In this document: positions 30,584 to 35,615 of the stretch, in pieces | How positions within the stretch are numbered: the stretch's first letter is position 1 | Layout: every line of letters begins with the position of its first letter | Assembly (NCBI GenBank): GCA_023151115.1 | Contig: JAKLJP010000059.1 | Coordinates: 1-35,615 of the forward strand | Reading direction: 5' to 3' | Origin: Anaerolineae bacterium | Lineage (GTDB): Bacteria; Chloroflexota; Anaerolineae; 4572-78; J111 | DNA: 35,615 nucleotides | Program-made: the position numbers and the translations under genes | The notes under the pieces: model-generated | What the model saw: only the letters and a program-made list of their open reading frames with translations | What the model was told of the DNA's origin: nothing | The model's database searches: none

Positions 30584-31762
30584 TCCAATCTGCAAACCCG
30601 GCTCCGCCACCGCAGAGCTTCTCACCCGTCTGATCAATTTCCGGGACATTATCTTTTCCGTTCCATCCACAGCCACCGAGCCAAACCGCGTTTTGGTGGC
30701 CTCAAAAACCGGCTGCATCCGGGGTGAGCCAACTACGGGTTTACCTGCTAATAGCACCAGCTCAATCTGAGCGCGGGTCAAATCGAGTAGCCGGGTAAAA
30801 GGGTCTGCCACAGTGGGCGGCAGCAAGACTAAATCAGCGACCCCGCCCGGAATAATTTGACCCCGCCCACCCTCTCGCAAGCGCAAAAGCCGGGCTGCAT
30901 CCGAGGTAACGGAGCGGAATAACGCCTGGGGTGAAAGTTGGCCGGTTTGGTGCGCTGTCCGCAATTCAGCCAGCAGGTCAAATTCGCCGCTCAAACGCGA
31001 ATCGCTGCCCAGGGCCAGTTTGCCCGCTTGAGATAGTTCCTGCGCACAGGCCGTCTGCCCGAACAGAAAAAGGTTCGAGCCGGGACACCAAATCAAGCCT
31101 CCGCCCCGCTTGATCAGCGTTTGTCTTTGCTGAAAGGTCAACCCTACCCCATGCACCAGCACGGTATTTTGTTGCAACAAACCTAGCCCATCCAACTGCT
31201 CAAACTCTGCTTCAGCCTCAGCCTCAACCCCCTCGGCCAGGTGAATCATCCAGGGGTCGTGGTCTTTGGTACGACGATAGCTGGTTGAAGGATCTTCACC
31301 CCGAAAAAGTGAATGGCAGAATTTGTAATTTTTGACTACACGCACCGGGAAATTTCGCCGCAGCGGTGGGTGCAAGGGATTGTGATGGCAAACGGTAGTT
31401 ACGCCGCTGAGCAAATTCTTCAAAGCACTCACCAGCAGCCGGTCGGCCAGGGGTTGGCGGCGCGGTTCGATTAAATCAGGGTCGCTTTCAAAGCGGGCTT
31501 CGATATCTTCAATCCACTGGCGGGAGTGAGTATAATACGCTCGATATTTGAGACGCTTGAACGTATTCAATTCCAGATGGTCATGGGCATTGATTAAGCC
31601 GGGAATCAACAGCCCGCCAGCGCCATCAATGATTTGATCCCTACCCCGCGGCGGTTCATCGAGCGCAGTAATCTTATCGCCTTGCAGGCGAAGCGAGCCA
31701 TGATGATATCCACCGGCGGTCATGATTGTTACATTTTTAAAGTACAAGGATTGGGCGAACAT
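30563..31762 (-). CDS. Metal-dependent amidohydrolase/deaminase-type protein
   Basis: This 399-residue protein contains LIPGLINAHDHLELNTF with His60 and His62 as the first metal motif of the amidohydrolase superfamily, CHHNPLHP, later VLVHGVGLTFQQ with another ligand His, and LGSDSRLSGEFDLLAEL, where Asp is the catalytic residue. The small beta-sandwich strands at both ends (LRLQGDKITALDEP and GGVADLVLLPP) are also normal. The family includes cytosine, guanine and atrazine-type deaminases, but substrate residues do not identify one here. It is transcribed away from the LysM gene. Its last codons are made by the repeat hairpin. Confidence 0.85.
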   Translation of the reverse strand: MFAQSLYFKNVTIMTAGGYHHGSLRLQGDKITALDEPPRGRDQIIDGAGGLLIPGLINAHDHLELNTFKRLKYRAYYTHSRQWIEDIEARFESDPDLIEPRRQPLADRLLVSALKNLLSGVTTVCHHNPLHPPLRRNFPVRVVKNYKFCHSLFRGEDPSTSYRRTKDHDPWMIHLAEGVEAEAEAEFEQLDGLGLLQQNTVLVHGVGLTFQQRQTLIKRGGGLIWCPGSNLFLFGQTACAQELSQAGKLALGSDSRLSGEFDLLAELRTAHQTGQLSPQALFRSVTSDAARLLRLREGGRGQIIPGGVADLVLLPPTVADPFTRLLDLTRAQIELVLLAGKPVVGSPRMQPVFEATKTRFGSVAVDGTEKIMSRKLIRRVRSSAVAEPGLQIGSGEIGD

Positions 31763-31832
31763 GGCAGTATAATAATAAAGGCAAATTTCTATCCTTTTTT
31801 GTATCCTTCCCCGGCCTCCCGGCCTTGTTTTT

Positions 31833-31842
31833 GTGCTATGCT
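31833..31842 (+). promoter_or_regulatory. Possible extended -10 element for the LysM gene
   Basis: TGTGCTATGCT contains a TGn extension before TATGCT (31837-31842), 24 bases upstream of the ATG at 31866. No convincing -35 is present. Weak evidence from the sequence only. Confidence 0.25.
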
Positions 31843-31865
31843 AATCATTAGAAAGGAGCACCCCC

Positions 31866-32741
31866 ATGACGGCGACAAAAATCAAAATAACATTTTATCT
31901 CTTATTTTCAGCCCTGCTGCTAATCTCGCTGGCCGGTTGGGCTTTGGCGGCTCCTGAGTCCCAAAGCGGCGACCCGAACGCCGGCGCAGTTCAAACCAAT
32001 CCTCCTTCTGCCTGCGCCCAGACCTATATTGTGCAGCGGGGTGACACGCTCAGCGCCATTGCTCAAAGATTCCTGGGCAATCTTTTTGCCTACGATCTCA
32101 TTTTCCAGGCGACCAATGCAGCCGTCGGCAGCGATGGTTTCAGCCCGATTAATGATCCGAACCTGATCGAACCGGGTCAAGTGCTGTGCATTCCGGCTAC
32201 TCCGGCAGGTTCTGTCCTTACAGGAACAGTCATGACCAGCACCACCTCAACCAGTCCAATAGGAGTTAGTCTGACCGGTCAAACGTATGCCCTTACCCCG
32301 CAGCAGGGCGTCTTGTTGGTTGAAAACCGGGCCAACGGCGATTTTGTCTTCGACTTGACCCAACCCCTACCCGGTTCGGCGCTGGTGCCACCCAATCACT
32401 TCCAGCCGTTTATTGTCCCGGCGGGGCTGCAAGGCTACATGGCCCACCATCCGATTGGCCAATTCAGCATTACCCCCGGCCAAGTTCAGGTCAACGCGGG
32501 CCAGATAACCCATCTGATCTGCTTTAGAGAAGTGTGCCAATTGGCGTCGTTGGTAGAAACGTCGAATCAACTTCAACCTCACCCCACCCAAATCGCTCAG
32601 CCAGTCGTAGCGGGGCAACCTCCTCCCAAAGTGGACAACGCCAACGAAAATGAAAATGATAACAACAACGATAACGACAATGACAATGACAATGACAATG
32701 ACAACGATAATGACAACGATAATGGCAACGACAATGATTGA
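31866..32741 (+). CDS. Secreted LysM-domain protein with Asp-Asn repeat tail
   Basis: This 291-residue protein has a signal peptide (about 1-29, IKITFYLLFSALLLISLAGW then ALAAPE). One LysM domain follows (about 49-100, TYIVQRGDTLSAIAQRFL ... LIEPGQVLCIPA), which binds peptidoglycan or related glycans. The middle part has no recognised motif. From about residue 257 the protein is nearly all Asn/Asp/Glu (NENENDNNNDNDNDND-type), ending GNDND. Such acidic low-complexity ends may bind calcium or act as a flexible surface spacer; neither is shown. AAAGGAG (31852-31858) marks the start. It is divergent from the amidohydrolase and ends before a terminator. Confidence 0.85.
   Translation: MTATKIKITFYLLFSALLLISLAGWALAAPESQSGDPNAGAVQTNPPSACAQTYIVQRGDTLSAIAQRFLGNLFAYDLIFQATNAAVGSDGFSPINDPNLIEPGQVLCIPATPAGSVLTGTVMTSTTSTSPIGVSLTGQTYALTPQQGVLLVENRANGDFVFDLTQPLPGSALVPPNHFQPFIVPAGLQGYMAHHPIGQFSITPGQVQVNAGQITHLICFREVCQLASLVETSNQLQPHPTQIAQPVVAGQPPPKVDNANENENDNNNDNDNDNDNDNDNDNDNDNGNDND
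32638..32738 (+). repeat. Asp-Asn hexamer coding repeat
   Basis: Tandem GACAAT/GACAAC/GATAAT hexamers, with synonymous changes between units, encode the DN tail of the LysM protein. The reading phase is fixed over about 30 codons. Confidence 0.9.
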
Positions 32742-32774
32742 GTTTGTCTCAATTTAATCTGCCCAATTCCTGGT

Positions 32775-32871
32775 ATGTCATTTCGAGCGCCAGCGAGAAA
32801 TCCTCCTGCTCACCGTACATTCCAGCCAGCGGGAACGAAGATTCCTCCCGCTTCGCGGGTCGGAATGACAT
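32775..32871. repeat. TGTCATTTCGA-type palindromic element, complete copy
   Basis: A 97-bp element with ends ATGTCATTTCGA (32775-32786) and TCGGAATGACAT (32860-32871), one mismatch. The beginning (TGTCATTTCGAGCGCCAGCG) is the same as the partial copy at 35594. The interior has a CCCGCTTCGCGGG hairpin. Confidence 0.8.
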
Positions 32872-32922
32872 GATTTCTGCGAAGGTTCAAATTTAGTTTT
32901 TAAGGTTCTTAATCCAGCCGAG

Positions 32923-32950
32923 GCGTGGTCTAAAAATAGACCACGCTTTT
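32923..32950 (+). terminator. Rho-independent terminator
   Basis: GCGTGGTCT (32923-32931), loop AAAAAT, then AGACCACGC (32938-32946) followed by TTTT. It serves the LysM gene and lies just before the end of the convergent methyltransferase gene. Confidence 0.85.
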
Positions 32951-32963
32951 AATTTCCGAGAGA

Positions 32964-33689
32964 CTACCTTTTTGTGGCCCGGATGACTAGCACCACCGGC
33001 AAGTTTTGAAACCCTGCCGGAGCATGCTCTCCACCGGCTGGCTCCAACAGTGCGGTGATGGTTAAGCCGGCAGCCTGGCAGGCCCAGTGATGGTCGCCAT
33101 AAAGATGGAGATAATGCTCAAGTTGAAACGCAGCGCCATTGGCAGCGGTGAAAGAACGCTGCCAGCCGGACAGCGTGCCAAACGGATGGAAATCCGAGTA
33201 GATGATGGTCCCTCCCTGGCGCAGCACCCGTGACATCTCGGCCAGGGTTTGCCCCAGATTTTTTTCGTGGCCCACGGCCAGACCACAGGTAATCAAGTCG
33301 AAGGTGGCGGTGGCGAAAGGCAGGGAGAGGAACGCGCTTCGCGCTAATTGTGAATTGTGAATTGTGAATTGTGAATTGACTGCCTGAACTAACATATCAG
33401 GTGAGTAATCCACCCCAACTATTTTTTTGGCCTGACGAGCCTGCAAAAGTTTAATATAACGGCCGCTGCCGCAGGCCAAATCAAGGCAAACTTTATCCCT
33501 CAAATCATCCGGCAGCAGGCTGAGCATGGCCCGCTCTTCAATCTCCATCAAGGGATTATGAGCGTACGCCGGGTAATTTTTGGCCCACTGGGCGTAGCCG
33601 GTGAGAACATCAACCGAAATGGGTTTCTCCTTGCGCTTAAATAATTTTGTCAACAAACGCAATTCAACCCCTATTCGGCTTTGCGGCAA
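32964..33689 (-). CDS. Class I SAM-dependent methyltransferase
   Basis: A 241-residue open frame. VCLDLACGSGRYIKLL is motif I, binding SAM; IVGVDYSPDML is motif II; ITCGLAVGHEKN and LAEMSRVLRQGGTIIYSDFH are the later motifs of UbiE/MenG-like methyltransferases. The substrate is unknown. In the middle, NSQFTIHNSQL is encoded by a heptamer repeat but the frame is kept. The annotated start is a TTG at 33689 that overlaps the previous gene; internal TTG codons such as 33653 are other candidates, and there is no ATG near. Base composition is GC-richer than the two genes upstream. Confidence 0.82.
   Translation of the reverse strand: MPQSRIGVELRLLTKLFKRKEKPISVDVLTGYAQWAKNYPAYAHNPLMEIEERAMLSLLPDDLRDKVCLDLACGSGRYIKLLQARQAKKIVGVDYSPDMLVQAVNSQFTIHNSQLARSAFLSLPFATATFDLITCGLAVGHEKNLGQTLAEMSRVLRQGGTIIYSDFHPFGTLSGWQRSFTAANGAAFQLEHYLHLYGDHHWACQAAGLTITALLEPAGGEHAPAGFQNLPVVLVIRATKR
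33346..33379. repeat. In-frame GAATTGT heptamer tandem in the methyltransferase gene
   Basis: Four units of TGTGAAT. The minus-strand translation is NSQFTIHNSQ, placed after motif II of the methyltransferase. The same word is at 18656 and 25931. Confidence 0.85.
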
Positions 33690-34396
33690 CCCATCAAATA
33701 CTCTCCAAAGCGTTGCAGAGAAGCATTTCGCTTTAGATTGTCATCATTAATTTCGATATAATTGGCAATTTCGGGTGATAATGACTCCGTATACTTTTTT
33801 TGAGTAATAATCCGTTGCTCTATCTTTGGATTATGTGATTTTAATATCTTCTCCGACAACTCAATGAGATACTCTTTGGCCCCTTTATCCTTCGCCGCTG
33901 TACCAACAACTAATTCTGTATTCTTTAGAATCTTCTTGAGCAGGCTTTGAAACTTCTTTGCTCGTTGCTGACGAGGTCCGGCCTGGTTATCACCCCCCGT
34001 AAAATAGCAACAAAGACCAACGCCATCAACTAAAAACCAAGCCTCTAACTCTTGCACAGCCCAAGCCAGATGAACTCGTCCCGCCAGTCTGCCTGTTGTC
34101 ACCTTCTCTAAACGGCTAATCAAAGATTTCGTTTGTCGTCGTCTTTCTTCTAGCATTGAGAGATTATCATAATCTATCACAAAGATAACACAATCATCTT
34201 GTTTTAGATAAAGTTCGACCGCTTTTTCCAACCCATCCTCGCCTCGTCGAGGCGTGGCGACTCCATTAAAAGCTCTTTTACCGGCGCTTTGAATTGACAG
34301 ATTAAGCCCAAAATGAACCACCAGCTTTCTGGCTAAATGTTTGACCGCCTCTGCATCATAATCGGATTCAACTGCCCAAATCCTGACGCTTGGCAC
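33671..34396 (-). CDS. TOPRIM-like DUF4276-type partner of an AAA ATPase
   Basis: A 241-residue protein starting at a GTG, two bases after the stop of the ATPase gene. The N-terminal half has RIWAVESDYDAEAVK, a strand followed by an acidic residue as in TOPRIM folds, then CVIFVIDYDNLSML, the DxD-type metal pair. LAWAVQELEAWFLVDG matches the conserved E.EAWLLAD of DUF4276. The C-terminal part is Lys-rich and helical. Such proteins sit next to OLD/RecF-like ATPases in defence or repair pairs. This one is AT-richer than neighbours, as is the ATPase, which suggests the two were acquired together. Enzymatic activity is not established. Confidence 0.7.
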   Translation of the reverse strand: MPSVRIWAVESDYDAEAVKHLARKLVVHFGLNLSIQSAGKRAFNGVATPRRGEDGLEKAVELYLKQDDCVIFVIDYDNLSMLEERRRQTKSLISRLEKVTTGRLAGRVHLAWAVQELEAWFLVDGVGLCCYFTGGDNQAGPRQQRAKKFQSLLKKILKNTELVVGTAAKDKGAKEYLIELSEKILKSHNPKIEQRIITQKKYTESLSPEIANYIEINDDNLKRNASLQRFGEYLMGCRKAE

Positions 34397-34398
34397 AG

Positions 34399-35550
34399 TT
34401 AGTTCTCTATTACATCTTGGAGGAGTTGACTGTCAAAAACGGCGCTACCAATACCAAAATCCTCAATCCAACCTTTTAAGGCTTCTCTATCTTTTTTTAC
34501 CTCGGCCAGGTTTATTACTTCCGTGCCAAGCCCTGGCCTATTTCGTAAAAGTAAAACTGCCAAATTATCGGCCAAATTATCTGGATTAAACGAATCGAGA
34601 AGTTGAGAACTGTGGATAGTAACGATAACTTGGGTTATCTCTGCTAACTTTTCAAGTAAACTACCCACTTCTTTTAGCATAGCAGGATGCAGATTACGCT
34701 CTGGTTCTTCCATAACTATCAGGGTGGTTAGATATGGTTCATTTAGAAGAATATAATAAGCAAGTAAGCGTAGTGTCCCATCTGAGGCTTTAGTTAACGG
34801 AATAGGATTTTTATATCCTTCCCTCAGTTGTATTACTCCCTTTTCACCAATAATCGTTGTTTCTATAGCAATTCCAGTACAATCTTTAACTGCTTTCTTA
34901 ACAGCTTCAAATGCTTCTGGATATTTTGAATGCCAATCAATCAGCAAGTCTTCTAGCACTTGACCATCTGCGTCTATATAAACAAGCGCATCTGATGAAC
35001 CACGAAACTCACGAGCAAGGCCGATATCCCGATTACGCATAAATTCCGGTTTAAAATCATAAAACCCCCAATACTGAAAAAAATCCATTAAGGTACGAGT
35101 AACAGGTTTATTCCCATAATCGCCAGCAGATTTCAGGGCTGGTTCTGTTGAACGAAAAGATACAGGATTTACACCATCTTCATCTCTTACTTCGCCTTTG
35201 CCCTTTTGTGCTGATATTACCTTTACCTTGCCGACCTTAAGCTCTTCCCTAAGAATTTGTTCTTCTGTTTTAGGCTGCAACTCTAAATAATAACTGGCCT
35301 CCATTTCATTAACCAGGAAGTCAATTTTGAAACTGACTGTATTTGCCCCGCCAGCCCAAAGGTAGTTTTTTATATTATCACCAAAAGGTAATTTTCCTCT
35401 GATTACTAGTGTTCGTAAAAGCTCTAATGCCTTTATTACATTAGATTTTCCGCTTGCATTAGGACCAACCAAAATTGTCAGCGGCTTCAAAGGCAACTCA
35501 ACGTCACGCAAGCTTAAAAAGTTTTTAATATGAATTTTATCTAAGTACAG
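34399..35550 (-). CDS. AAA ATPase, OLD/RecF-like
   Basis: The protein contains LTILVGPNASGKSNVIKALE (Walker A), a signature-like SDGTLRLLAYYILLNEPY, Walker B LIVMEEPERNLHP and VIVTIHSSQLLDSFNPD (the Q/H switch region), typical of AAA_21-type ATPases in OLD-like systems. The first recognised start codon is a TTG at 35511, but family homology clearly continues upstream as YLDKIHIKNFLSL, in frame back to a TGA at 35566-35568. In that extension there is no ATG, GTG or TTG; CTG at 35548-35550 is the most likely start, giving about 383 residues. The ATPase and the TOPRIM-like gene form an operon. The precise system type is not determined. Confidence 0.78.
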   Translation of the reverse strand: MYLDKIHIKNFLSLRDVELPLKPLTILVGPNASGKSNVIKALELLRTLVIRGKLPFGDNIKNYLWAGGANTVSFKIDFLVNEMEASYYLELQPKTEEQILREELKVGKVKVISAQKGKGEVRDEDGVNPVSFRSTEPALKSAGDYGNKPVTRTLMDFFQYWGFYDFKPEFMRNRDIGLAREFRGSSDALVYIDADGQVLEDLLIDWHSKYPEAFEAVKKAVKDCTGIAIETTIIGEKGVIQLREGYKNPIPLTKASDGTLRLLAYYILLNEPYLTTLIVMEEPERNLHPAMLKEVGSLLEKLAEITQVIVTIHSSQLLDSFNPDNLADNLAVLLLRNRPGLGTEVINLAEVKKDREALKGWIEDFGIGSAVFDSQLLQDVIEN

Positions 35551-35593
35551 GATTGCATAAATTCGTCACGATTTAATGTATCCGTTTCCTGAG

Positions 35594-35615
35594 ATGTCAT
35601 TTCGAGCGCCAGCGA
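35594..35615. repeat. TGTCATTTCGA-type element, cut by window end
   Basis: ATGTCATTTCGAGCGCCAGC is followed by GA and is the same as the left end of the 32775-32871 element. The remainder lies outside the window. Confidence 0.75.

Noticed and set aside
31634..31957. Plus-strand 107-residue frame across the amidohydrolase start and LysM start
   Set aside because: It overlaps two well-supported genes and has no family resemblance or ribosome binding site.
1..35615. tRNA, rRNA, riboswitch or replication origin
   Set aside because: No cloverleaf, rRNA segment, known riboswitch core or DnaA-box cluster was recognised by eye; a covariance-model search would be needed to exclude small RNAs.

Overview
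The window looks like a chromosomal piece of a Chloroflexota bacterium, probably from the Anaerolineae/Caldilineae side. The hints are GC-rich coding, a large soluble-adenylyl-cyclase-like protein, many membrane glycosyltransferases, and many small palindromic and heptamer repeats in gaps and inside genes. This placement is an inference from gene content; no rRNA, tRNA or other marker gene is present.

Layout. 1-1417: decayed transposase and an empty stretch. 1418-2029: stress-type glycine-zipper protein, ending at a bidirectional terminator. 2098-6322 (minus): a GntR-type regulator followed by E1-alpha, E1-beta and E2 of a pyruvate-type 2-oxoacid dehydrogenase; no E3 gene is present. 6508-8011 (plus): minimal zincin, small membrane protein and a kinase-like hypothetical. 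8183-8824 (minus): CBS-CBS-ACT protein.

9015-20238 (all minus) is the most interesting block. In transcription order it encodes a response regulator with GAF and nucleotide cyclase domains; a 1439-residue two-cyclase/AAA/TPR protein; a class I isoprenoid-synthase-like protein whose start overlaps the cyclase gene; an HEXXH metalloprotease-like protein with a C-terminal cyclic-nucleotide-binding domain; a 69-residue peptide resembling NHLP/Nif11-type leaders; and a 664-residue protein joining an isoprenoid-synthase-like domain to a terpene-cyclase-like domain with DADD and a QW-type motif. I read this as a candidate cyclic-nucleotide-controlled terpenoid/peptide system. The assembly is inference; the individual domains are visible.

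20342-30554 holds a PHP-domain protein, an SGNH-type protein, two large membrane proteins of glycosyltransferase type, a B12-binding radical SAM protein, a radical SAM/SPASM protein and a GT87-like membrane protein, suggesting synthesis of a surface glycan or modified lipid. 30563-32741 has an amidohydrolase and a secreted LysM protein with an Asp-Asn repeat tail. 32964-35550 has a methyltransferase, then an AT-richer TOPRIM-like/AAA ATPase pair that looks acquired and defence-like.

A second theme is repeats. At least seven hairpins are built from tandem copies of a roughly 7-bp word, each with its own word, and the same material lies in frame inside at least six coding regions. A separate family bounded by TGTCATTTCGA occurs in four or five places. 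Several genes take their stop codons from these repeats.
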